64,000 nucleotides of DNA from Hyperoodon ampullatus (Eukaryota; Chordata; Mammalia; Artiodactyla; Ziphiidae), in NCBI GenBank assembly GCA_949752795.1, contig OX457057.1, forward strand, positions 3,710,632-3,774,631, in the 5' to 3' direction. A model generated the notes under the pieces. The model did no database searches. It had not been told where the DNA came from and saw nothing but the letters and a program-made list of their open reading frames with translations. Numbering within the stretch: position 1 is the first letter of the stretch; the number at the start of each line of letters is the position of its first letter. Shown here piece after piece: positions 55,241-64,000 of the stretch. A program made the translations under genes and the position numbers.

Positions 55241-56155
55241 GACCCATTTCCCATTGCAAGCCCACAGCGGTGACATCCGGGTCCATGGCTTCCGCCCTCA
55301 CGCACTCCCCCAGTGCAGGCACAAGCCAGAGACCTCCTGGGTGGACGACAGGGTGACTCTGGGAGGTACAGGGAGCTGGAAGTGGGATTCCTTACTCCAA
55401 AAGAGAAAAGGTAGCCTTCCTTGGGCCTCTGGTGACAATCAGTAGCATTAACAAAATTACCAACAATTAGCTCCTAAAACATGACAGAAATGTGAGCACC
55501 AAGGTGCATTAAATCCTAATCGTCTCTGCGATTCAGGCCATGTGAGCTGAGACCCAGCAGCTGCAGGAGACCGCAAGAACATGGCTTCAGCTGTCCCCAG
55601 TTCTGGTGACCCCCAGTCACCCCTCCCGCTGTGATGGGGACCCTCAACCCCTCTGGGCAGTGGGAACGTGCCCACAGAGCTCTCCGTTCTTCACACCTCC
55701 ACCCCCACTGCCTCGGGCCACAGTCCAGCCAGATTCAAGTTCCAGTTAACCACTTGCCCCAAATTAGATGGGGAGACTCCACGGGCGAGAACTGACGGAT
55801 GGAGTGCAGAGCAGAGAGCTGCCCTTGCCAGTCGTGTTTGCTGGCTGCTATCTGATGGCTCCAGCCTTCCCTCACTAAGTGCTGGCAGGAGCCTCCCCAT
55901 TGCCCAGTGCCCCAGGAGGTCCCCGGGCCACTCAGCTGAGCCCTGCCTGCCTCCCTCCATCCCCACCCCACCTGAAAGGGACTGAGGGGTTAAGAGTCTG
56001 AGAGGGACCAGGGGGCATTTCTGTTGCCCCCCAGGCCTGTCACCTTCCTGCATCTCCAACCACATGAGGCCAGATGGGGGAGAAATACAAGGGCACCAAA
56101 GGCAGCAGCTGCCACGTGCCCACACTTGACTGTGCAGAGGCTCAGTTCAAAGTCA
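55241..56155. other. Unassigned unique sequence
   Basis: GC-rich. Nothing recognised. Confidence 0.35.
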
Positions 56156-56159
56156 ACAC

Positions 56160-56345
56160 ACCTTTCCTCACTTAGCACTTCCACGAGGCTATACGTAAGG
56201 CACTATGGGTGCCCCTCTCTTATACGTGGGTACACTGAGGCTCAGAGTGGGGTGGTGACTTCCCCAGGGCCACACAGCTAGTAACTCTGAGCGCCACGAT
56301 TTAAACCTGGTCTCTGTGTCTCTACAGCTCAGATCCTTAAGCCCT
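56160..56345 (-). repeat. MIR SINE
   Basis: 'acgtgggtacactgaggctc', 'agggccacacagctagtaac' and 'cgatttaaacctggtctctg' form a good reversed MIR core and head. Confidence 0.8.
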
Positions 56346-56367
56346 CTCCCACCCTGCTCCCTCTTCC

Positions 56368-56575
56368 ATAACTGAAATGAATATTTGGAGCTTTTACACT
56401 GTGCTTAGAACTGCACACCCACTCACCATTCGACCTCACCGCACCCTGTAAGGTGGGCACCGTCTCTGAGGGCATTTTACGAGGAGACTGAGAATCAGGC
56501 AGACTAACTGCCAACCTGAAGTCACACAGTCCAGAGGGGACAGCCGGGATGGAGCCAGTCATAGGATCGTAAATT
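56368..56575 (-). repeat. MIR SINE
   Basis: 'ggagcttttacactgtgctt', 'attttacgaggagactgaga' and 'tgaagtcacacagtccagag' form a second reversed MIR directly beside the first. Confidence 0.75.
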
Positions 56576-56689
56576 CTGATGGCTCTGCAGAACAAGAATG
56601 CCTTATTCTCTGCCCCATCTGGCACGTGTTGAGTTAACACGGAGGCCTAGTGCCCAGGGAGAATTTCATTAACTTCCGGAGAATGTGGA

Positions 56690-56872
56690 ATGAACAGGGC
56701 TGAGGTCAAGCCTCAGATGCCCCTTAGATGTGGGGTAACTTAATCTCTCTGGACCCCAGTGTCATTATTTGTAACATGGGACAATACTACCCATTCATTG
56801 AGAAGATAAACTGAAAATATAAAGTGGAGAATGTATGCACAGTGCCTGGGAGGACACAAACTCTCAAAAAAT
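56690..56872 (+). repeat. MIR SINE
   Basis: 'ggtaacttaatctctctgga', 'gtgtcattatttgtaacatg', 'cacagtgcctgggaggacac' follow the forward MIR core to 3' end. Confidence 0.7.
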
Positions 56873-57960
56873 AAGTTCTTCCTTTTACAGCAAAAAAGCA
56901 AAAAAGTCAGGTTCTGTTCAGAGAAAAAGGATCTAAAACTCCCAGTCGACTTGCTGTAAAATTCAGCTCTCTTGCCTTAGAGAAGGGAAGTGTGTTTCAA
57001 GGCTGTGGTTCAGACACCATCTTACAAAGCCGTGTCCCAGGGCTGAGTCACGACTTGCAGGGCCCAAGGTCCAGACAGGGCCTTGGCTGCCCCCACAGGA
57101 CCGGGAGCCAGTGGGAGACCCAGACCGCAGGGGAGGCAGACAGGTCACTGCAGGCCGACACATGGCAGCTTCAGAGCTCTCTGAGCCAGGAACAAATCCC
57201 ACGCCCGGCAGTGCCCGCTCCCTACTGTGCCAGGCTGTGGCTCTGTGGCAGCTTAACCTGCAAGCCCCAGCACCACCACCTCTCCAGCCTCGAACCCCAA
57301 ACAAAGCTGAGCCTGGAGTAGCCGCGCAGATGCTCAGGTCCCGGGCAGCCTGAAGAAAGCCATCAGGCCAACACTCCAAGCTGGGGGAGAGCCCGGGACC
57401 AGAGGGAGGCAGAAAACCTAGAGTGATACCGGGGTCCTGTGAATACCAGCCCGTCCTGCAGTTCCTCATCCCAAAGCATGGATGTAGATCTTCCAGAATG
57501 AGCATGCAGGTCAAATGAGATAAAGAGCCATCCAGCTTGGTTACTGAGGAACAATAGCCCAGCATGACCTCAAGTCCAACAATAAGGGAGTGATTCAATT
57601 ATAACACAACCGTAAAGGGAAAAGCTCTCCTGCATTAAATATAGAGTTGGAGGAGGATAATGTCCCTAAAAAGTATATTTTAATTTCTGTATTTTATGTT
57701 ATGAGACAGATCGTACATGCAAGAATCTGTGTCATATATGTGTATAGTTTGTGATGAGCATCCCTTAAGAAGGTCATGGTTGCCGGTACAGTCAAAGCCC
57801 CCGGTGCTGCTCTTTGGTTATAATCCCCTCCCAACCCCAAAGAGACACCCACCAGCCTAAATTTTGTCATTCTCTCTCTTTTTCCACATATGTATGTATT
57901 ACTCCACAATATGTTGTTTCATTTTCTAGGCTTCGAATTTAACATGAATGGGTGGCATTT
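56873..57960. other. Unassigned, partly old L1-like
   Basis: 57575-57680 ('aacaataagggagtgattca') resembles an L1M 3' phrase. 57700-57960 may be the 3' part of the minus-strand L1M that follows. The rest is GC-rich and unrecognised. Confidence 0.3.
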
Positions 57961-57983
57961 TTATGTTCTTCTGACATGCTTTT

Positions 57984-58249
57984 TTTTTTTTTTTGCATTT
58001 GATTTCTAGGAGTAATTTTTTCTTTTTTTACATCTTTATTGGAGTATAATTGCTTTACAATGGAGTGTTAGTTTCTGCTTTATAACAAAGTGAATCAATT
58101 ATACATATGTTCCCATATCTCTTCCCTCTTGCTTCTCCCTCCCTCCCACCTTCCCTATCCCACCTCTCTAGGTGGTCACAAAGCACTGAGCTGATCTCCC
58201 TGTGCTATGCGGCTGCTTCCCACTAGCTATCTATTTTACGTTTGGTAGT
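57984..58249 (-). mobile_element. LINE-1 3' end with probable 3' transduction
   Basis: Minus-strand L1 3' UTR at 58029-58249 carries its own A-tail complement (58016-58028). Then come 21 unrelated bases (57995-58015) and a second T run (57980-57994). A perfect 16-bp target-site duplication, cttctgacatgctttt, encloses the whole unit (57968-57983 and 58250-58265). Two A-tails separated by non-L1 sequence inside one pair of duplications is the standard signature of 3' transduction. Confidence 0.75.
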
Positions 58250-58394
58250 CTTCTGACATGCTTTTATGACCGACATTGTTTTCCGTGCTTTTGTGTGCCC
58301 TGTAATTCCATCACTTCCACCCTTGGGGTAGTGCACCGCGATGTATTTGGCCATGCTAATCTTGATGGGGTGTTTGAGTGGGCTCCTTTGTTTT

Positions 58395-60985
58395 TTTCCA
58401 TTCCAGCTAAGACTGCTGCTACCATTCGTGTGTCCTGGAGTTTCTCTGGGATTAGGTGTATGGATGAGGGCTTACTGGTTTGTAAGGTAAGTGCATCTTC
58501 AAATGCAGAGAAGGGCAAACTGTTTCCCACAGGGCGCATACCATCTGCATTCCCACCAGCAATGAACAAAGACCGCTGTTTTTTCATGGCTTCCCAATTT
58601 CTGGCATTGTTGTCAGTGTCCCAGCAAAAAAGAAGATTGTTCCATGAAGAGGCATTAATGAACAGACTACTTCACAAAGAGTGGGCAGGGCTAAGAGAAG
58701 GAACAGAGGTGGTGAGGCAGCAGGGGACTGGCAGAGAGGGAAGCTGGTACCACCCCTAGGGGTGAGGGGATAGGGGAAGGGGTGTGGCCAAAGCCCAGCA
58801 ACAGGGGAGCAGGGAGGGAGGCCGGTAAGAACTGTAGGTGTGGAGAAGGGCAGCTATAGCAGGGAGGAAGCAGAGAAGTCTCCTGGGCTCACTCCCACCT
58901 CCCAGCCTGGGCTAATCAGAAGCCAACAGTGATGGAGCCCACGAGGGGCCAGTTGGAAGGGCACAGAGTAGGGCAGGAAAATAGCCAGTCCATCAGACTT
59001 TTATATTTGTACCTATCTGTCAGGGGTGACATGGTTTCTCATTTTGATTTTGATTTACTTCCATTGTTACTAATAAGGGTGGGCATCTTTTCATAAATTT
59101 TCTTGGAAATTTATTAATATTTTTCTACAAAATGCCCGTTTGTGATTTTTGCATGCTTTTCCTATTGATTTGCAGAATTTCTTTGTGTCTTGAAGGTACT
59201 GATTCTCTATCAGTTAATGAGTAGTAAATATCTTCTCCAGTTGGCAGTGTGTCTTTTGCCCTCTTTATGGTACTTTTGGATAAATAGAAGGATTTAGATT
59301 TTAATATTGTTGACTGCACTGACCTCTTCCTTGATCATTCATTTAATAGTGTGTGCATATTTATTTCGGGGGGTTACATTCATTCTCCTATATGCTCTTC
59401 TAAAAGTCTTAAAGTTTTGTTTTTCACTTTCATGTGCTCAATCTAGCATGTATTCTTTATTTCTGTGAGTTCCATGAAAGGGTGAGCATATGATATCATT
59501 TTTTCACAAGAATAAACCATTGGTGCAGCATTATTGATGTACTGATTGATAGATTAACCCCTCCTTTCTCCACTGATCAACAAGGCCACCTCTGCAATAT
59601 ATCCTTTTGTCTGTTGCTTTGATAAGACCATAATGTCTTGATTTCTATGGTTTCTTAATAAATCTTCATATCAGAATGAGAGAGTTCCCACATTCTGTAT
59701 TTCTTCTTCAAGGGCATTTTGGCTGTTTTTTGACCTTTACTCTTTCATATAAAGTTTGAAATCACAGGTCAAGTTCCACATGGCACCCTACTGGAATTTT
59801 GGTTGAAATTACACTGCATCTCTAGGTCAATTTGAAGAGAATGGACATGTTTATAATATTGTCTTGAATTATCCATAGCTATGCAATATTTCTTAATTTC
59901 TTTAAGTAATTTAAAGAAGTCTCCAACAAAGTTTTTTAAATTTTAATACAAAGATCTTGCATAGCTTCCATCAGGTTTATTCTTAGTCTCCCTTTATTGA
60001 CATTGCTATTAGTAAATTCTATTTATTTGGTTTAAATATTTAATTCATTGATGTTGGTGTGTAGAAATGTAATTAACTTTTATATTTATAATATATCCAG
60101 TAATCTTAATAAACTAATTAACTTGTACAATTTGTCTCTACATTATTTTGGATTTTTCTAAGACAAGCGTATCATTCTGGACACACTGACAGTTCTATAA
60201 TACTTATTCCTTCTGATCTGTTTATTTTAATTTATTTTTCTTGTCATAGTGCACTGTTCAGTTCCTCCAATACTGTGTTGAGTAGCAGAAGGGATAGCGA
60301 GCATTTGTGGCTTGAGAAAATGCTTCAAGTGTTTTGTCACTGGATATGATATTTGCTAAAGATTTCTAGATTCTGCATTGCTGCTCTGGAGTTTGAGTAA
60401 AATGAGCTTCTATCATAAAAGAGCATTGAATTTAAGTAAGTGCTTTCTATACATGCATTAAACTGAATCTTTTTTTCCTTTAAGCTGTTAATGTGGAAGA
60501 AATAAATTAATATATTTTCTGTTTTGCTTTTTGGAATAAAATCAACTTAGTCACAATAGATTATCTGTTTTATACTATGCTGCTGTATTTAGTTAGCATG
60601 TTTTTAGTATTTTTGCATCCATGTTCATGTTTGAGATTAGCCTATAATTTTCCTTTCTCAAACTGTCCTTGTTTTGATATCAAGATTATATCCTTATCAT
60701 ATGTTAATTTTGTAAAACTATTCCCTGAAAATATTGGTGTAAGAATAAAAATATTTATTATTTTTTAAATGTAAAACCCAAATGTAAAATTGTCTGGGTC
60801 TGGTGTGCTTTTTATAAGAAGATAAAGAACTAAATTCACTTTCCTTAATGGTTATAGGAGTATTTAGATGTTTCATTTTTCTTTAGTCAGTTTTGGGAAT
60901 TCATACTTTCTAAGGATTTTGTCCATTTTGTATGTTTTCAAATTTACTGGCTCAAAATTTTTCATGATATTCTCTTATGAACATC
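58395..60985 (-). mobile_element. Old L1M LINE, decayed, minus strand
   Basis: The plus strand shows antisense L1 phrases in the right order: 'gcattcccaccagcaatgaa' (58549), 'gggcatcttttcataaattt' (59082), 'ccaggtctct'-type middle, 'attacactgcatctctaggt' (59807), 'aggtttattcttagtctccc' (59971), and 'ctttcaaactgt'-like end. About 2.3 kb of a 3' UTR-to-ORF2 interval survives with no usable frame. About 300 bases at 58670-58985 do not look like L1 and interrupt it. The right boundary is approximate. Confidence 0.8.
58670..58985. other. Non-L1 insertion within the old L1M
   Basis: G-rich block ('gtgaggggataggggaaggg') lying between two parts of the L1M that would otherwise be adjacent. No repeat family recognised and no target-site duplication identified. 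Confidence 0.4.
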
Positions 60986-62284
60986 TACCATTTCCATGAA
61001 ATATTAGGGAATAAAGTGGTCAAAAAATAGCCTGTAAAATATACCAAATTACCCATCAAAAATATAGGAGGATTCATTGCTAGAGTAATTACTCCTGATT
61101 TATTAATGAGCTTTGTTTTCTTCTTTATACTATTTGTTCCATAATGAACAAGTATTGCTTTTAAAACCAGAGAAAACACACAAATATGATTCCTTGTCAG
61201 AAAAAGATAAAAATATTTAAGAAAAGTAAAGCTGGATGATTCTTAAACAACATTTGCTCACTTTCCTCTCTGTCTGTTCTTAACTCTCCACCACAGGCCC
61301 TACCCCATCTTCTGGACCTTTCCCTTCCTTCTCCAATCAACACCCTCCTGATGGCTGTCCATTGCCCTGGCCACCCTGAGTGACCAGTGGAAACTGTCCC
61401 TTGAACAAAGGTACTACTCCCTTCTCTCTCCCCACCATCACCCTGTTGGCCAGATCTTGGGGCTTGGTCTTTCCCTGGTCTTGCTTCAAATCTCGTGAGA
61501 GCTCCAGATCTAGCCTGTTTACTCTCAGATAATACAAAAGGCTTCCAGTCACTTTTGGTCACAAAAACCTGTCCCTTCAGTAATGAAAAGTCCAATATGA
61601 TTTAATAGTCAAAACTCCAAGCATCATTTAACGTTAAAGGCCCCCATTTCCAGCCAAGACCAGCTTGATGGCCCAGCCTCTTCTGTCACACTTCTCACCC
61701 TGAGTCCTAGCTGTGCCTTCAGACACCCCTCTGACGATAGCCGGGAATCAGGTAGGGGAGGAAGGAAGCTTCTCACATGTCTAGGACCAATGTCAGCAGG
61801 CGTTGGTCTCTTCCAGCCATGGACCACCCCCAGATGATCAAAGCAGTGGCCACTACTGGGACTCATTGTGGGTCCTTCCAACGCCCCCAAGGGAACAAGT
61901 GCCGATGTAATTCATGTAATTTACATGGTTCAGAAGATGCATTTCCCTCTATTTGGACATTTCTGTTTGCACCCCCATCCCCAAGAACTTGGATGTCTAC
62001 CCCACCTTGGGCTCTCCTTGCATCTCCAGGGAGATGTCCTGGATGAGATTTTAAATGTCTCTGCAGTGTCTACATCTGATCTGGGAGAAACACTGTGGCA
62101 TCCTTTCCCCTATTGTTAGTGGTCGTTCACCTGCCCCCACAGTCAGGGGGCACATGTCAAGCTCTCTAAGTGGCCAACTTGAAGGCCGCTCCCTACATTC
62201 AAAGCAAAGATATATGAAGGTCCCTGCCACCCACCCTCAGGGGGTGAGACTCACAACTGACACTTTTTGGGTGTTTTTATGTGT
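60986..62284. other. Unassigned sequence
   Basis: 60986-61220 is AT-rich with a palindromic 'gagtaattactc' and may be older L1 UTR or unique. 61220-62284 is pyrimidine-rich, low in repeats, and unrecognised. Confidence 0.3.
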
Positions 62285-62957
62285 TTAAAACTCAATATGT
62301 CCAAGATTGAATCCCTCTCTTTCCTGCTAAACACTGGCTCCATCCATGTCCCTCCCCATCTCAGTTGATGGTGACTCTTTCTCTGGTTACGTTTGGGGGT
62401 TCATCCCAAACTCCTCTGTGTCCCTCACAATCTCATCTAGTAGTAAATCCAACCTTCAAACCATGTTCAGAATCTCACCACATCTCACCATCCCAGGGCT
62501 GTCACCTGGTCCAGACCACCCGCCTCTCACCTGATCTTCCTGCTTCTGCCTTTCTTACACTCTGTTCACACATGAAGCTTGGAGATCCTTGAGAAAAGCC
62601 CTCCATGGCACTCGCCATTGCAAACCCGACAATGGCTCCCCATTGCCATCAGGGAAAAAGCTAAATCCAAAATTAGCCTCCAAGCTCTCTTTGTGTGACT
62701 TCATCACCTGTCTGACCTCACCTTCCCACCTTCCATCCTGGCCAATCACACTGGGTCCCCTGCTCTGCCAACTTTGCCAGGCCTACGCCCTACTGGGGGA
62801 TTTGCATGAGATGTTCCCTCAGCCTGGAACAGACTCCTTCAGACAGCTGCTGGGCTAATTCTCTCACCTCCTCCTCCTTCTTCCTTCAATAATCACCTTC
62901 TCAGTAAAGTCTGCTCTGACCACTGCATTTAACATTGCTTCCTTGTCCCTTCCCCCA

Positions 62958-63012
<55 letters not shown>

Positions 63013-63245
63013 GCACGCATGCACCAGCCCTCCCCACCTCCTTGCCCACAGCATTTACTTCATCCTAACTCACCAAATAATCTAACTCCTTGTTATGTTC
63101 ACCAGCAGTTAACGACCTCTCCCCTTATGGGATGTGGGCTCCAGGAGGCAGGACCTTGGTCTACTTTGTTTACACGTGAATCCCTCGTGCCCACAATGCC
63201 TGGCCCACGGCAGACTTTTCAATTCCTGTTGGAATCAATGAACTT
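62285..63245 (+). repeat. L2 LINE, long 3' segment
   Basis: Continuous forward L2: 'actcaatatgtccaagattg', 'catctcagttgatggtgact', 'acccgacaatggctccccat', 'ccaaaattagcctccaagct', 'gagatgttccctcagcctgg', 'ccaggaggcaggaccttggt', and the 'caatgcctggcccacggcag' tail ending 'ggaatcaatgaa'. At nearly 1 kb it is by far the longest L2 here. A (CA)n lies inside it. Confidence 0.88.
62959..63009 (+). repeat. (CA)n microsatellite inside L2
   Basis: About 25 uninterrupted CA units that arose within the L2 segment. Likely length-polymorphic. Confidence 0.97.
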
Positions 63246-64000
63246 TCCCCAGAGAAAGCCTTGAACCTCCCAGTCAGCTGAGGCTGAAAGCAGGTCCTCG
63301 GAGCTTCCACCCCACATCCAGAGCCTCACTTTGGGATGTGGCCGCAACCAAAACTCAAGAGGGAAGATTTTCTGAGATTGCAGGATGACGGATGCAGACC
63401 CTGCTGCAGCGGGGCAAAGCCCTACACTAGCAGCTGCTGAGGCTGGAAAGTGTCAGCCCCAGGGGGCAGAAGTGATAGAGGAAGCCCCTTTGTTGGTTGA
63501 TCCTGAAGCCCTTTCCCCTCCAAGGTGGTTGCCCCTCCTCCCAATTCTTCCCCACTCATGGCATTGCATCCCACACGGTGCCGGGGAGAGTCTTACACTC
63601 CAGGTTCAAAATGCCCCAGTCAGGAGGTCTCAGCCCCCAAGAGGTGGGAGGTGGGGTGGGGATCACTTACACTCCCCCTGCCCCTAGTAAGGAGGTTTCC
63701 CACCACTGACCATCAGCCCCAGGGGCCTCCGTCAGGCATTTCCTGCCCAAACTGCAAGAAGATGCACTTTTTCTTTCCCAGACCCAACAGCCTCAGGAAA
63801 CTTGTTGATGGAAAGCTGACTCACCCACCAGCCTCTTCAGAGGTTGTCTTGATAAATGTCTCTAACATTCTCAACTTCTTGGTGATAGATCTCAGTGATG
63901 GAGTTGCAACAGGGATGGATGCGCCATCTGGAAAATCAACAGTCCAGATGTAATCCATCCAAGTCTCCTGAATGGCCCGCCCCACCCTGCCTCACACCCG
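63246..64000. other. Unassigned unique sequence
   Basis: Nothing recognised to the end of the window. Confidence 0.35.

Noticed and set aside
63459..63472. Second possible CTCF site ('ccccagggggcag')
   Set aside because: It matches the 3' half of the core but fails at least two positions of the 5' half.

Overview
The window is mammalian nuclear DNA, most probably from a cetacean (whale or dolphin). The main evidence is five well-preserved tRNA-derived SINEs of the CHR-2 type (about 4147, 7432, 31873, 37536 and 41604). They begin with a 'cttccctggtgg' head, carry RNA polymerase III box-like motifs and end in A-tails, and four of the five have clear target-site duplications. Two older relatives of the CHR superfamily lie at 11316 and 46630. 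Young LINE-1 3' ends are of the cetartiodactyl type. I see no Alu, B1/B2, Bov-A, Bov-B or pig PRE-1 elements. Ancient mammal-wide repeats (MIR, L2, MLT1/MaLR LTRs, MER5/MER20 hAT transposons, old L1M) are frequent.

I found no protein-coding gene I can defend. The longest open frames lie inside SINEs or a tetranucleotide array, or are chance frames in GC-rich unique DNA. None shows a recognised protein family or a convincing exon with matching splice sites. The window is therefore best read as intergenic or deep intronic sequence. Exons shorter than about 150 bases could be missed without alignment.

Layout. 0-5 kb: a young minus-strand L1, an MLT1 LTR, an ERV solo LTR, a 5'-inverted L1 and a CHR SINE. 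5-20 kb: MIR/L2 fragments in moderately GC-rich DNA, two SINEs, an L1 inserted in a MIR, AT-rich islands that look like conserved noncoding elements (14.2-14.5 and 15.35-16.2 kb), an MLT1 LTR and a plus-strand L1. 20.3-21.2 kb: a long degenerate (CTAT/CCAT/GTAT)n array. 21-29 kb: mostly unique, with an AT-rich candidate conserved element (25.15-25.64 kb), a (CA)n, a 40-bp tandem duplication and two hAT fragments. 29.27-30.06 kb: the only clear CpG-island-like stretch, containing a full match to the CTCF core motif; it is the best candidate for a promoter or insulator. 30-45 kb: SINEs, MLT1 LTRs, L1 ends, MIRs and a second ERV solo LTR. 45-57 kb: old repeats and GC-rich unique DNA. 57-61.2 kb: a decayed minus-strand L1M interrupted by a younger L1 that shows signs of a short 3' transduction. 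62.3-63.2 kb: an unusually long plus-strand L2 tail.

No previously undescribed system is visible. The points most worth a second look are the CpG island with its CTCF motif, the L1 insertion structures (two 5' inversions and one probable 3' transduction), a CHR SINE lying inside a candidate conserved element and carrying a precise 15-bp internal deletion, and the tetranucleotide array. Repeat family names come from recognising consensus sequences by eye. Boundaries are good to a few bases where target-site duplications are quoted and to about 10-50 bases otherwise.
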